From assembly GCF_019431045.1 (NCBI RefSeq), contig NZ_JAHXPT010000014.1:1-64000 (forward strand): 64,000 bases of DNA, given 5' to 3'. Of the stretch, positions 1 through 9,102 are shown piece by piece. Source of the DNA: Clostridium weizhouense. Its GTDB lineage: Bacteria; Bacillota; Clostridia; Clostridiales; Clostridiaceae. The position numbers were made by a program, and so were the translations under genes. The notes under the pieces are model-generated. The model saw only the letters and a program-made list of their open reading frames with translations. It was not told the DNA's origin and did not search any database. The first letter of the stretch is position 1. The number at the start of each line of letters is the position of its first letter.

Positions 1-58
1 CTATATCCATTAAATATATATTGTTTGTAAGCTCTCTTTTGTTTGTTATTTTATACAT
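1..58 (-). CDS. 5' end of an NfnA-like FAD/NAD-binding subunit (partial)
   Basis: Only the first 19 codons are in the window. The start ATG is at 58-56 with an AGGGGGA ribosome-binding site 8 nt upstream. The peptide begins MYKITNKRELTNNIYLMDI, which resembles the start of the FAD/NAD-binding subunit of NADH-dependent ferredoxin:NADP oxidoreductase (NfnA, sulfide dehydrogenase or dihydroorotate dehydrogenase electron-transfer family). The identification rests on this short N-terminus and is tentative. It lies 50 nt downstream of the butanediol dehydrogenase gene on the same strand. Confidence 0.5.
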   Translation of the reverse strand, partial: MYKITNKRELTNNIYLMDI

Positions 59-107
59 TTCTGTTCCCCCTATTTTTTATAAATATCTTTTAGTAAAAAA
101 GTATATT

Positions 108-1181
108 TTATAAAAGAGTTTTATCTGGTGTTACTAAAATTTTAACATGTTTTTTCTTTTCTGGACCTGTTAATGCTCCAAATCCTTCTTCTACTATATC
201 ATCTAAATGTATTCTCTTTGTTATATATCCTTCAGCTTTTATTCTTCCATCATTCATTTGAGCCATAGTCGCTGGGAATTCATGTCTATAAGCTAATGTT
301 CCAACTATTTTCTTTTCAGTAAATACTAAAGCATTAGGATTAAAATTAACTCCATTTTCCCATATACTTGTTATAACCATAGTTCCTTCAAATTTTAAGC
401 TGTTAATTCCTGTATCAAAGCCTATTTGAGCACCTGTAGTTTCAAATGCAACATCAATACCTACTCCATTAGTAAGTTTCTTAACTTCTTCTGCTATATC
501 AACTTCATTTGGATCTAATACTACATCTGCACCGGCTCTCTTAGCATATTCTTGTCTTATTGATTTTCTTTGTAAAACTACAACTAATTTTGCACCTGCT
601 GCTTTTAAGCATTCTATAGTTGCTAATCCTATTGGACCTGATCCTAAAACTAAAGCTGTATCTCCTATTTTAAAGTTTGCTATTCTGATAGAATGTAAAG
701 CTACTGCCATTGGTTCAACCAAAGCAGCTTGTTCATATGACATTTCATCTGGAATCTTATGTATAAATTCTTCTGGGAAAACTGTATATTCAGCAAGTCC
801 TCCACCACTTCCACAAAGTCCGTGGAATCCTAATGATGAACATAAATTATATTTTCCTTCTAAACATGCTGGACATTTTCCACATGCAACTATAGGTTCA
901 ACTATTACTCTATCCCCTACTTTAAACTTAGTTACACCTTCTCCAATTTCTACAACTTCTCCTGAAAATTCATGACCTAAAACTACTGGTGCAGTTGTTC
1001 CACTTAATGGATGAGGTTGTCCTACTGGAATGAATATAGGTCCTCCTAAATATTCATGTAAATCTGATCCACAAATTCCACACCATTTTACTTTTATTTT
1101 TACGTTATTTTTTGTAACCGTTGGTTCTTCAATTTCCTCTACTCTAACATCTTTCTTTGCATACCATAATGCTGCTTTCAT
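108..1181 (-). CDS. bdhA: Zinc-dependent 2,3-butanediol / acetoin dehydrogenase
   Basis: Medium-chain zinc alcohol dehydrogenase of 357 aa, probably interconverting acetoin and 2,3-butanediol with NAD(P)H in the cytoplasm. Visible features are the catalytic-zinc residues Cys37 (CGICGSD) and His70-Glu71 (GHE), four structural-zinc cysteines at about 100, 103, 106 and 114, and the Rossmann motif GSGPIG at about 180. The reading frame opens three codons further upstream, but that ATG abuts the GGGAGG ribosome site; ATG at 1181 has a 9-nt spacing and is preferred. A sigma-54 promoter lies 50 nt upstream and acoR lies beyond it, so expression is probably AcoR-activated. Sorbitol dehydrogenase is the main alternative; the AcoR neighbour favours acetoin/butanediol. 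Confidence 0.85.
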   Translation of the reverse strand: MKAALWYAKKDVRVEEIEEPTVTKNNVKIKVKWCGICGSDLHEYLGGPIFIPVGQPHPLSGTTAPVVLGHEFSGEVVEIGEGVTKFKVGDRVIVEPIVACGKCPACLEGKYNLCSSLGFHGLCGSGGGLAEYTVFPEEFIHKIPDEMSYEQAALVEPMAVALHSIRIANFKIGDTALVLGSGPIGLATIECLKAAGAKLVVVLQRKSIRQEYAKRAGADVVLDPNEVDIAEEVKKLTNGVGIDVAFETTGAQIGFDTGINSLKFEGTMVITSIWENGVNFNPNALVFTEKKIVGTLAYRHEFPATMAQMNDGRIKAEGYITKRIHLDDIVEEGFGALTGPEKKKHVKILVTPDKTLL

Positions 1182-1231
1182 ATAAAACATCCTCCCTAAA
1201 TATATTGTTAATTAATTCACATACTTATATC

Positions 1232-1249
1232 AAGCAAGATTCATGCCAA
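1232..1249 (-). promoter_or_regulatory. Sigma-54 (-24/-12) promoter of bdhA
   Basis: On the minus strand the sequence reads TGGCATGAATCTTGCT. This matches the sigma-54 consensus TGGCAC-N5-TTGC, with the GG and GC dinucleotides 10 nt apart. Transcription should start near 1222, leaving a leader of about 40 nt before the bdhA start. The gene immediately upstream encodes a sigma-54 activator, which supports the assignment. Confidence 0.88.
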
Positions 1250-1513
1250 AATTATAATTATGTTATTTAATCTTAACTTTCTTAATAATAATGAGTATTT
1301 TTTATTCTCAGTCAAAATCAAGGTTTACCGTGTGTTAAATAGTATATTATAATACCCACATCTCTTAATATATTTGAAATTACATAAACTTGATGAAATA
1401 AAAATGACTACATCATTTCTTAATAAACAATTTATAATTTTAAATTTTTTAATCTTAAGTTTTATTATATTTCTAAATTTTAAAGATCCTATAAATTTCT
1501 GCAAATAAAAATA

Positions 1514-1581
1514 TGTATCAAAATGAAACATATTTTATTCTCATTTTGATACATATTTATTTAATTTCTCATTCTGATACA
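1514..1581. promoter_or_regulatory. Putative AcoR upstream activating sequences (three copies)
   Basis: Three related sites occur. Copy 1, TGTATCAAAATGAAACA, is at 1514-1530 on the plus strand. Copies 2 and 3 (TGTATCAAAATGAGAA and TGTATCAGAATGAGAA) are at 1538-1553 and 1566-1581 on the minus strand. Copy 1 is an imperfect dyad, TGTATCA-AAA-TGAAACA. Copies 1 and 2 form a perfect 16-bp inverted repeat (1511-1526 with 1541-1556), so the region could also fold as an acoR 3' hairpin. Copy 3 overlaps the acoR stop codon. The sites lie about 270-340 bp upstream of the sigma-54 promoter. Binding by AcoR is inferred. Confidence 0.55.
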
Positions 1582-3506
1582 CTTATATTATATTTTTTAA
1601 TCTTTCTATATAATGTAGCTCTACCTATATTTAATAACTTTGATGCCCTTTGAAGATTTCCGTCACATTTTTTTATAGCGTCCTTTATAGCATTCTTTTC
1701 TAAACAATCTAAAGGTATTATTTTTATATCTTTTTCTATAACTTTGTATTCTATTAAATCTTCACTAATTTCTGCATAACTTATATTATTTACATTAATA
1801 AGTTCATCATCACTTAAATAATAATCTCTCTCAACTACATTTCTAAGTTCTCTTATGTTTCCAGGCCAATTATATTTTTTTAACTCATCTATATAAGAAT
1901 TTTCTATTTTAATAATTTTATTTCTATTTTTTATGTTTAATTTATCTACAAAATACTTTACTAGTACATCTATATCATCAATTCTTTCTCTTAGAGGAAT
2001 AGTTTTTATATTCATCACACTTAATCTATAATATAAATCTTCTCTAAAATTCTGTTTGTTAATTTCATTTTTTAATACTCTATTAGTGGCACCAATAACT
2101 CTCACATCTAGTTGCTTTTCATAAGTTCCACCAACTCTTATAAGTTTCCCATCATCTAACACTCTAAGAAGTTTACTTTGAGCATCTAATGGCAACTCCC
2201 CTATTTCATCTAAAAATATAGTTCCACCATCAGCCAATTCAAATTTGCCTGGATGACCTTCTTTTGATGCTCCAGTAAATGCTCCCTTTTCATATCCAAA
2301 TAATTCACTTTCTACTAACTCTCTCGGAATAGAAGCACAGTTTACTGCAACAAAAGGCCCTCTTTCTCTTTCACTATAATTATGTATTGATTGTGCTATT
2401 AATTCTTTACCTGTTCCACTTTCCCCTTCTATTAATATATTAGAATCAGTTCTAGCAATTTTTTCAGCAAAAGCTATCATCTGCCTCATCTTTATATTTT
2501 CTGTTATAATATCTTCAAATTTGTATTGAGCCTTATATCCTACAAGTTTGTTTACTAATTTATGTACTCTTTTAACTTCAGTAAAAGTTATTACCATTCC
2601 AGTATTTTTACCAATTATATTTAATGGAATCATACTTGCTACACATTTTATCCTATTATTTCTTATATAAAAATCACATTCTATATTATTTAATTTTTTC
2701 TTTTCATTTAATAATTCATTAAATCGAATTTCATTTAATAAAGTATTTATATTCATTTTCATAGCTTCATCTAAAGATATATTTAATATTTTTAATGCTT
2801 TTCCATTAACCTTTTTTACTTTCATATTTTCATTAATAACTATCATACCTTCTGATATAGAATCAAATGTCACATTAAGTAATTTATATGAAAGAATTAA
2901 AGCCATTTGTTTTTGAATTGATTGAGCTGCTGCAGTTACTATTCCTAAAGTATGAGAATGTGCATTATAATAATTTCCAGACATATTTATACAACCTATT
3001 AAATTTCCATCTTCATCATGAATAGGAGAAGCTGAACAAGTCCAAGAATGTTGGCTTTTGCCATAATGCTCTCCTCCTATAGTCTGCATGGGTTTATTAA
3101 GATATAGTGCTGTACCTATAGCATTTGTCCCAACAACATTTTCAGTCCAAAGTTCTCCTTTTAAAAAGTTTAACTCATTAGCACTTTCCATTATATCTTG
3201 ATCCCCTATTATCTCTAATAAATAACCATCTTTATCTGATAAAAATAAAGCAAAGCCTGAACCTTCAACCATACTATATATGCTTTCCATAATAGGTCTA
3301 GCCACTGAAATAAGTTCAATATTACTTCTTATTAGTTTATCTATATCTGGATGCTTAACACTTCCTTTTCCATTATTCGGATCAACACCATATTTTCTAC
3401 ACCTTATCCATGATTCTGCTATTTCACTTCTGACTTTTGAATCTACTTTTCCAGTAATAATAAAATTTTTCCAGGCACTATCCATAAAACTCATATAATT
3501 TTCCAT
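1569..3506 (-). CDS. acoR: Sigma-54-dependent activator, AcoR family
   Basis: Enhancer-binding protein of 645 aa. The N-terminal part to about residue 200 carries a GAF-type sensor domain, followed by a PAS-like domain at about 210-315. The AAA+ domain spans about 330-560 with Walker A GESGTGKE at 361-368 and the sigma-54 contact loop GAFTGA at 408-413. A Fis-type helix-turn-helix is at about 605-642 (GNLQRASKLLNIGRATLYRK). This matches AcoR, which activates acetoin or butanediol genes in Firmicutes. The start ATG has GGAGA upstream. The gene points toward bdhA, which has a sigma-54 promoter, so bdhA is its likely target. No acetoin dehydrogenase (acoABCL) genes are in the window. Confidence 0.88.
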   Translation of the reverse strand: MENYMSFMDSAWKNFIITGKVDSKVRSEIAESWIRCRKYGVDPNNGKGSVKHPDIDKLIRSNIELISVARPIMESIYSMVEGSGFALFLSDKDGYLLEIIGDQDIMESANELNFLKGELWTENVVGTNAIGTALYLNKPMQTIGGEHYGKSQHSWTCSASPIHDEDGNLIGCINMSGNYYNAHSHTLGIVTAAAQSIQKQMALILSYKLLNVTFDSISEGMIVINENMKVKKVNGKALKILNISLDEAMKMNINTLLNEIRFNELLNEKKKLNNIECDFYIRNNRIKCVASMIPLNIIGKNTGMVITFTEVKRVHKLVNKLVGYKAQYKFEDIITENIKMRQMIAFAEKIARTDSNILIEGESGTGKELIAQSIHNYSERERGPFVAVNCASIPRELVESELFGYEKGAFTGASKEGHPGKFELADGGTIFLDEIGELPLDAQSKLLRVLDDGKLIRVGGTYEKQLDVRVIGATNRVLKNEINKQNFREDLYYRLSVMNIKTIPLRERIDDIDVLVKYFVDKLNIKNRNKIIKIENSYIDELKKYNWPGNIRELRNVVERDYYLSDDELINVNNISYAEISEDLIEYKVIEKDIKIIPLDCLEKNAIKDAIKKCDGNLQRASKLLNIGRATLYRKIKKYNISVSE

Positions 3507-3748
3507 ATGTATTTCTCCAATACTTATATATTATTTTCTTTTTATTCTTTAGGTTTTATTTTTAATCTTTAAGCAAAAATATAATCTACGTTATCAGCCG
3601 ATTTTTTAAAATATAATTTCCTAAAAAACACTACATTAAATATGTGTTCATTAATGCACTACATAATAATATTATACTTAATTTTTATATAAAAGTTTAT
3701 GTTAGAAATATAAAAAATAAAGTAACTAAACTAAATTCTCTATACAGT
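3507..3748. other. acoR upstream region, no gene seen
   Basis: This AT-rich stretch lies between the flavodoxin terminator and acoR. A TATAAT box near 3670 could be the -10 element of an acoR promoter, but no convincing -35 partner is visible. No reading frame with a ribosome-binding site was found. Confidence 0.3.
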
Positions 3749-3790
3749 TAAAAGGTATCTTAAAATAATTAAATATTATCTTAAGATACC
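3749..3790 (-). terminator. Terminator downstream of the flavodoxin-like gene
   Basis: The arms GGTATCTTAA (3754-3763) and TTAAGATACC (3781-3790) form a 10-bp stem that can extend with A-T pairs. On the minus strand the hairpin is followed by CTTTTAA. It lies 48 nt after the stop codon of the gene at 3838-4260. Confidence 0.6.
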
Positions 3791-3837
3791 CTATATTATT
3801 TTTTAATCTTCTTAATTACTAAATTTTATTAATTTAT

Positions 3838-4260
3838 TTATAAAAAATTATTTATAAGATTATTTATAACATCCTCTTCATTATGATCTTTTTCTACAAT
3901 ATCACTAACAGATTTATACCCTTTTCTATCTATTAGTTTACTACCATTTGAAGTTACAACTAAATGTACTCTGCTTAAAGAAACATTTTCTAAAAACTTT
4001 CTAATAGCGGGTGTTATTTTACCTGCCCATAAGGGAGTAACTACAATAAGTTCATCATAATTACTTAAGTTATGATTCATCTTTATATCAACATTTTTAT
4101 TTTTTAAAACATAATATCCACCTTTTATAAATCCTAAAAGCCCCTTCCAATTAAAATTATCTGTAATTTGTATATTTTCGCAATTAAGTTTATTTGATAT
4201 CTCTCCAGCTATCCTTTTACTCCTCCCTGTTCTAGTAAAATATACAACCTTATAATTCAC
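3838..4260 (-). CDS. Flavodoxin-like domain protein
   Basis: Protein of 140 aa with a flavodoxin-fold start: the strand KVVYFTRTGRSKRIA supplies the phosphate-binding loop for FMN (T-x-T/R-G-x-S/T type), and IVVTPLWAGKITPAIRKFL corresponds to the second flavin-contact loop. It is probably a small electron-transfer or NAD(P)H:quinone-reductase-like protein in the cytoplasm; the partner is unknown. Translation starts at GTG (4260) behind GGAGAGG. It lies between the chemotaxis receptor and acoR on the same strand, with its own terminator. Function is inferred from fold only. Confidence 0.7.
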   Translation of the reverse strand: MNYKVVYFTRTGRSKRIAGEISNKLNCENIQITDNFNWKGLLGFIKGGYYVLKNKNVDIKMNHNLSNYDELIVVTPLWAGKITPAIRKFLENVSLSRVHLVVTSNGSKLIDRKGYKSVSDIVEKDHNEEDVINNLINNFL

Positions 4261-4307
4261 ACAAACCTCTCCTTTATATACTTTAATTTCACAATATCCT
4301 ATTTTTA

Positions 4308-6053
4308 TTATACTTTAAAATTTTCAATTAATTCATTTAATTCTTCTGCAATAATAGCCAAACTTTCACCTGAATTTGCAATTTCTTCAATATTAGCTGA
4401 TTGTTCTTGCATTGAAGCTGCTGTTTCTTCTGTACTTGCCGCTTGTTCTTCTGAAATAGCAGATAAATTCTGTGTAAGTGCTATAATCTCATTTTTGTTA
4501 TTAATCATTAATTCAGCTGAGTTATTTAATTTTTTGATAATATCTCTTACTGAATCTATTGCCATTGATATTAGATCAAACTTATTTTCTGTATCTTTGA
4601 CACTTCTTGCTTGAGAATCTACAATATTTCTTACCTCTTCCATAGTTTGAACCGCACCTTGAGATTTTGACTTTAATTCATCAATTACTACTTTAATATC
4701 ATTTGTAAAACTATTTGATTGTTCTGCAAGTTTTCTAATTTCATCTGCAACAACTGCAAAACCACGTCCTGCCTCTCCTGCTCTTGCTGCTTCTATTGCT
4801 GCATTAAGTGCTAAAAGGTTAGTTTGATCAGCTATGTTTTGAATCATACTACTAGCATTTTCAATTTTTTCTGCACTCTCACTATTTTCTACTATAATTT
4901 CATATACTGACTTTGCTGACTCATTACTTTGATCTGTCTTATCTACTAGTTGTGTTAATATATTAAATCCTTCTTCTTTTTGAATATTTATATTAGTTAC
5001 AGCCTTATTTAACTCTTTAATATAATTTGAATCTTCTTCAATTATTCTTCCCATTTCTTCTATATTTTTAGCAGTTTCTTCAGTATCTTTTGCCTGTGCA
5101 CCTGCTCCATTTGCAATTTCTTCAATCGTCTTTGCAACATCTTCAGAAGTAGTAACAGCTTGATGTGATACAGCTGTTAATTCTTCAGATGAAGCTGCCA
5201 CTTGCTGTGCCACATCTGAGGTTTTTATAATAAACTTACGTACATTATCATCCATTATTTTAATAGAATTTACCATATTACCGATTTCATCGTTTCTTGT
5301 TATATAACTTGTCACCTCTGATTTTTCATCAATAGTAAAATCTAGATTTGCTTGTTTATTTATAAGTTTTGTAATTACTGTTATTGGTTTTACAATTGAC
5401 GTTCCTACAAAATAACTTATAACTGAAACTATTACTAACACAAGAAGTACTAGTAATGATACAGATTTAATTGTAGATGCTAACCCATTATTAATTATTG
5501 ACTCAACAGACTCAATAGATTTACCCACAAAATAGATTCCAATAATCTTTTTATCTTTATCATACATAGGTGCATACTCTGTTATATATTGTTTTCCAAG
5601 AATATTTGCTTCACCAAAATATACCTTTCCTTTTGATACTTCTTCATATGCTTTTCCTTGATTATCTAATTTGGTACCAACAACTCTCTTACCATTCTCA
5701 TCATTAATTGTAGTAAGTATTCTTGTATAATCATCTCCATTTTTAACAAATACAGTTGATACAATATCCATGCCTTTAGATAACTTATCTATATATTCAA
5801 ATCTTCCCTCAACAGATTTTCCATAGCTATCCACTAATTTACCATCACCATTAATACTTAATGATCCAAACTGCTCATTAAGATATAATTCAAGCATATT
5901 ATTTGCTGAAGTTAATTTATCCTCAAATTGTGCCTGAACAGTTTGTTTAGTTACATCAAATCCATTTATTACTCCTATAGTAACCGTTGCTAATGATGAA
6001 ACTATAACTAAAACTAAGATAATACTTATAATTTTTCCTTTTAAACTTTTCAT
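4308..6053 (-). CDS. Methyl-accepting chemotaxis protein with a single Cache sensor
   Basis: Receptor of 581 aa. A membrane segment at about residues 7-29 is followed by an extracellular single-Cache-type domain (about 35-195), a second membrane segment (about 197-217), a HAMP linker and a long cytoplasmic coiled coil. The highly conserved signalling tip [20 protein letters not shown] binds CheA and CheW. Single-Cache receptors commonly sense small organic acids or related ligands; the ligand here is unknown. The ATG is preceded by AGGGGGC. No other chemotaxis genes are in the window, so this is a stand-alone receptor gene. Confidence 0.88.
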   Translation of the reverse strand: MKSLKGKIISIILVLVIVSSLATVTIGVINGFDVTKQTVQAQFEDKLTSANNMLELYLNEQFGSLSINGDGKLVDSYGKSVEGRFEYIDKLSKGMDIVSTVFVKNGDDYTRILTTINDENGKRVVGTKLDNQGKAYEEVSKGKVYFGEANILGKQYITEYAPMYDKDKKIIGIYFVGKSIESVESIINNGLASTIKSVSLLVLLVLVIVSVISYFVGTSIVKPITVITKLINKQANLDFTIDEKSEVTSYITRNDEIGNMVNSIKIMDDNVRKFIIKTSDVAQQVAASSEELTAVSHQAVTTSEDVAKTIEEIANGAGAQAKDTEETAKNIEEMGRIIEEDSNYIKELNKAVTNINIQKEEGFNILTQLVDKTDQSNESAKSVYEIIVENSESAEKIENASSMIQNIADQTNLLALNAAIEAARAGEAGRGFAVVADEIRKLAEQSNSFTNDIKVVIDELKSKSQGAVQTMEEVRNIVDSQARSVKDTENKFDLISMAIDSVRDIIKKLNNSAELMINNKNEIIALTQNLSAISEEQAASTEETAASMQEQSANIEEIANSGESLAIIAEELNELIENFKV

Positions 6054-6148
6054 GTTTAAATTGCCCCCTTTTATAAAAGTTTTATTATATAAAAGCTATT
6101 GAATTAAATTTTAATTCTTTAATACCTTTATTCTAATATTTCTTATAT

Positions 6149-6177
6149 TTTATATATACTAATTATTTTATTGTCGA
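6149..6177 (-). promoter_or_regulatory. Putative sigma-A promoter of the chemotaxis receptor
   Basis: TCGACA (6177-6172) and TATAAA (6154-6149) are separated by 17 nt on the minus strand, about 95 nt upstream of the receptor start. In such AT-rich DNA this match is suggestive only. Confidence 0.4.
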
Positions 6178-6341
6178 ATAATATACACTAATGTTTAATT
6201 TATTATTATAATTTTCTAATAAACTTAATAAAAATATTTTCTTTTTATTCTTTATGTGGCACTTATAATACCTTTATAAAAAAAGATATTCCAGAAGTTA
6301 TCCTCAGATTTTAAAATATATAATTTTTTAAAGAATAAAAA

Positions 6342-6366
6342 GAACTAAGAGATTTTCCCTTAGTTC
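6342..6366 (-). terminator. Terminator of the yrrT-mccB-luxS-mccA operon
   Basis: Perfect 8-bp arms GAACTAAG and CTTAGTTC enclose a 9-nt loop and are followed on the minus strand by TTTTTATTCTTT. It lies 230 nt beyond the mccA stop and ahead of the receptor promoter, so it probably ends the sulfur operon transcript. Confidence 0.75.
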
Positions 6367-6477
6367 ATAAAAAAATTATTCTACATTTTAAATAAATTAT
6401 TATATCTACAAATTTTATCTGATAGCTAGGAGCTATAAATAATAACATCTTAACACTCATATACAGAATAATCCTTT

Positions 6478-6549
6478 AGTATATAACGAATTCTAGTCCT
6501 CTCAGTTAAGAAGAATCTTTATCTAGTGCTTAGAATTCTATTTATACTA
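6478..6549. repeat. Imperfect inverted-repeat element downstream of mccA
   Basis: Two 19-nt arms (6478-6496 and 6531-6549), matching at about 16 positions, enclose 34 nt. The inner 8 bp (GAATTCTA/TAGAATTC) pair perfectly. No T-tract follows, so it does not look like a terminator. Its outer minus-strand end, GTTGATATTATAGTATAA, resembles the end of the family 3 repeat at 32463, suggesting a related or decayed element. Confidence 0.45.
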
Positions 6550-6596
6550 TAATATCAACATTATTTTAAACATAATCACTATTTTAAATTAAGCAT

Positions 6597-7505
6597 TTAA
6601 TATATATTCTTACTAAAGTATCTGTCTCCTCTATCTGGTAGTAAGGTTACAATGTTACCACTCTCTATTTTATTTGCTAGCTTAATAGCTGCTGCTACTG
6701 CTGCTCCAGAAGATGTTCCAACAATTAATCCTTCTTTTAAAGCAAGCTCTTTTACCATATAAAATGCCTCTTCATCATTAACTTTTATAACATCTTCCAC
6801 ATAATTCATGTCCATAGTTTCAGGAATAAAGTTATTTCCTATACCCTCTATATCATAACAAGCTTCTTCTCCACCTCCCATAGTTGAACCCTCCGGATCT
6901 ACTAAAACGCCTTTTATATTAGAATCTTTTTCTTTAAAATACTTTAATATTCCAGTATAAGTTCCCCCACTACCTGCTCCAGAAAGGAAGTAATCTATTT
7001 TTCCATCTAAATCCCTATATATTTCAGGACCTGTAGTTTCATAATGAGCTAATGGATTAGATTTATTCTCAAATTGTTTTAGCGTTATAGAATTCTCTAT
7101 TGTTACTAAAAGTTCATTAGCCTTTTCAACAGCTCCTAACATCCCTTTTTCTCTAGGAGTATTCACTATTTCTGCCCCAAGAGCTTTCATTAATGTCTGC
7201 TTTTCTATAGAGAATTTTTCTGGTACAACAAATATTACTTTATATCCTTTATTTATGGCTGCTAAAGCTATGCCTATTCCTGTATTTCCTGCTGTAGCTT
7301 CTATTATTGTATAGCCCTTTTTAAGCAATCCTTTCTTTTCAGCATCCTCTATCATATACATACCTATTCTATCTTTAACACTTCCACCTGGGTTTAAAAA
7401 TTCTAATTTAGCAAATATATTTACCCCAGGCTTTATTCCCATATTATTTAGTTTTATAATAGGCGTATTTCCTATATGACTTCTAATGTCATCTATATAT
7501 CTCAC
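6597..7505 (-). CDS. mccA: O-acetylserine-dependent cystathionine beta-synthase / cysteine synthase
   Basis: PLP enzyme of 302 aa in the cysteine synthase / cystathionine beta-synthase family. The PLP lysine sits in PGGSVKDR near residue 43, the substrate loop is EATAGNTGIG, and the phosphate-binding loop is SGAGSGGT. In the neighbouring-gene context it matches MccA (YrhA), which makes cystathionine from homocysteine and O-acetylserine. Translation starts at GTG (7505) behind an AGGGG site inside luxS, overlapping luxS by 17 nt, so the two are translationally coupled. It is the last gene of a T-box-controlled operon. A plain CysK activity cannot be excluded. Confidence 0.85.
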   Translation of the reverse strand: MRYIDDIRSHIGNTPIIKLNNMGIKPGVNIFAKLEFLNPGGSVKDRIGMYMIEDAEKKGLLKKGYTIIEATAGNTGIGIALAAINKGYKVIFVVPEKFSIEKQTLMKALGAEIVNTPREKGMLGAVEKANELLVTIENSITLKQFENKSNPLAHYETTGPEIYRDLDGKIDYFLSGAGSGGTYTGILKYFKEKDSNIKGVLVDPEGSTMGGGEEACYDIEGIGNNFIPETMDMNYVEDVIKVNDEEAFYMVKELALKEGLIVGTSSGAAVAAAIKLANKIESGNIVTLLPDRGDRYFSKNIY

Positions 7506-7941
7506 TACTAATCCCCTCTTCTAATACTAATTTAATATACTCTTTTGCTGCAAATAATGAATGATCTCTATAATTTCCACATTGAAACTTGTTTGCTGCT
7601 GGTATTTCTTCTATACCCAATATTTTATTTAATGAATAATTTAATGCTTCTATTACTTGATCAACTGATGGATTTCCCCATGCAACCATATAAAATCCAG
7701 TTCTGCATCCCATAGGAGATATATCTATTATTCCCTCTAATTTTTCTCTCATATATCCAGCTAATAAATGTTCCAATGTGTGCATTGCTCCTGTTGGCAT
7801 TTCTTTTTCATTTGGTTGTAAAAACCTTAAATCAAATTTAGAAACTATATCACCATTATCCCCTTTTTCTGCACCACACTTTCTTACATATGGTGCTTTT
7901 ACCTTTGTATGATCTAATTCAAAACTTTCTACCTTAACCAT
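7489..7941 (-). CDS. luxS: S-ribosylhomocysteine lyase LuxS
   Basis: Full-length LuxS of 150 aa. The metal-binding motif HTLEHLLAGY is at about residues 54-63, and the conserved MGCRTGFY segment carries the catalytic cysteine. The enzyme cleaves S-ribosylhomocysteine to homocysteine and the AI-2 precursor DPD. The gene overlaps mccB by 8 nt and mccA by 17 nt, so it is embedded in the methionine-to-cysteine operon and feeds homocysteine to MccA. The nucleosidase (Pfs/Mtn) that makes its substrate is not in the window. Confidence 0.95.
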   Translation of the reverse strand: MVKVESFELDHTKVKAPYVRKCGAEKGDNGDIVSKFDLRFLQPNEKEMPTGAMHTLEHLLAGYMREKLEGIIDISPMGCRTGFYMVAWGNPSVDQVIEALNYSLNKILGIEEIPAANKFQCGNYRDHSLFAAKEYIKLVLEEGISSEIYR

Positions 7942-9085
7942 TAATTTTTCCCCCTTCTAATGCTTTTTCTAAATCCTTAATAATATCCTCAGCACTTTCT
8001 ATTCCAACTGAAAGTCTTATTAAATTATCAACAATACCAACCTTTTGTCTTATTTCAGATGGTATTGCCCCATGAGTCATACTTGCTGGGTGGCATACTA
8101 AAGATTCAACCCCACCTAAACTTTCTCCAAAAGTTATAAATTCTAGTTTTTCAAAGAATTGTTTATAGTCATATCCATCATTTAATACAAAAGATATCAT
8201 TCCACCATACCCTTTTGCCTGTTTTGATTGAATATCATATCCTGTATGCTCTTTAAGTCCTGGATAATAAACTTTATTTATTTCTGGTCTACTTTTTAAA
8301 AATTCTGCTATAGATTTAGCATTTGAATTATGCCTATCCATTCTAACTGCAAGAGTTTTTATCCCCCTTATAAGTAAGAATGAATCAAATGGTGATAGCA
8401 CTCCCCCTGTAGCATTTTGTATAAAGTGAATTCTTTCTTTTAAGTCTTCACTATTAACTACTACTAATCCAGCAATTAAATCACTATGGCCTCCTAGATA
8501 CTTAGTTCCACTATGAATAACTATATCAACTCCTAATGTTAGTGGTTTTTGTAAATATGGTGTCATAAAAGTATTATCCACTATTGTAAATAGATTATTT
8601 TCTTTAGCTATTTTAGCTACTTCTTCGATATCTGTTATATCCATTAATGGATTTGTTGGTGTCTCTATATATATTGCTTTAACAGTATCATCAATAGCTT
8701 CTCTAATTTGCTTTAAATCTGTTGTATTTACTATCTTATATCCTATATTAAAATTTTTAAAAATTTTATCTAATACTCTAAAACTTCCACCATATAAATT
8801 GTCTGAAATTATTATATTATCTCCTGATTTAAAAAGAGAAAATATTGCTGTTATTGCTGCCATACCTGAAGAAAATGCAAATCCAGCAACACCTTCTTCT
8901 AAATCAGCTATAAGCTTCTCAACTGCTTCTCTTGTAGGATTACCTGTTCTTGAATATTCATATCCTTTATTAATTCCTAAACCCTCTTGTTTATACGTAG
9001 ATGTTTGATATATAGGCACATTTACCGCTCCTGTAAATTTATCTCCGTCAATTCCTCCGTGTATTAAAATTGATTCAAAATTCAT
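7934..9085 (-). CDS. mccB: Cystathionine gamma-lyase / homocysteine gamma-lyase
   Basis: PLP enzyme of 383 aa in the Cys/Met metabolism family. The N-terminal ESILIHGG region, the YEYSRTGNPTR substrate loop and the PLP-lysine motif HSGTKYLGGHSD are typical. It releases cysteine from cystathionine, completing reverse trans-sulfuration after MccA, and may also degrade homocysteine. The start ATG has AAGGAG upstream; its 3' end overlaps luxS. Cystathionine gamma-synthase is a close relative, but the operon order supports MccB. Confidence 0.88.
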   Translation of the reverse strand: MNFESILIHGGIDGDKFTGAVNVPIYQTSTYKQEGLGINKGYEYSRTGNPTREAVEKLIADLEEGVAGFAFSSGMAAITAIFSLFKSGDNIIISDNLYGGSFRVLDKIFKNFNIGYKIVNTTDLKQIREAIDDTVKAIYIETPTNPLMDITDIEEVAKIAKENNLFTIVDNTFMTPYLQKPLTLGVDIVIHSGTKYLGGHSDLIAGLVVVNSEDLKERIHFIQNATGGVLSPFDSFLLIRGIKTLAVRMDRHNSNAKSIAEFLKSRPEINKVYYPGLKEHTGYDIQSKQAKGYGGMISFVLNDGYDYKQFFEKLEFITFGESLGGVESLVCHPASMTHGAIPSEIRQKVGIVDNLIRLSVGIESAEDIIKDLEKALEGGKING

Positions 9086-9102
9086 AATATCTTTCTCCCT
9101 TC

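Noticed and set aside
1325-1531. A 68-codon minus-strand frame upstream of bdhA
   Set aside because: It has no ribosome site, is composed of low-complexity AT-rich codons and covers the AcoR site region; the DNA is better explained as regulatory.
6054-6600. S-box (SAM) riboswitch or antisense RNA as in the C. acetobutylicum ubiG operon
   Set aside because: Neither strand contains the GGCAACC or GAGGGA core or a plausible P1 stem; only a simple inverted repeat and a terminator are seen.
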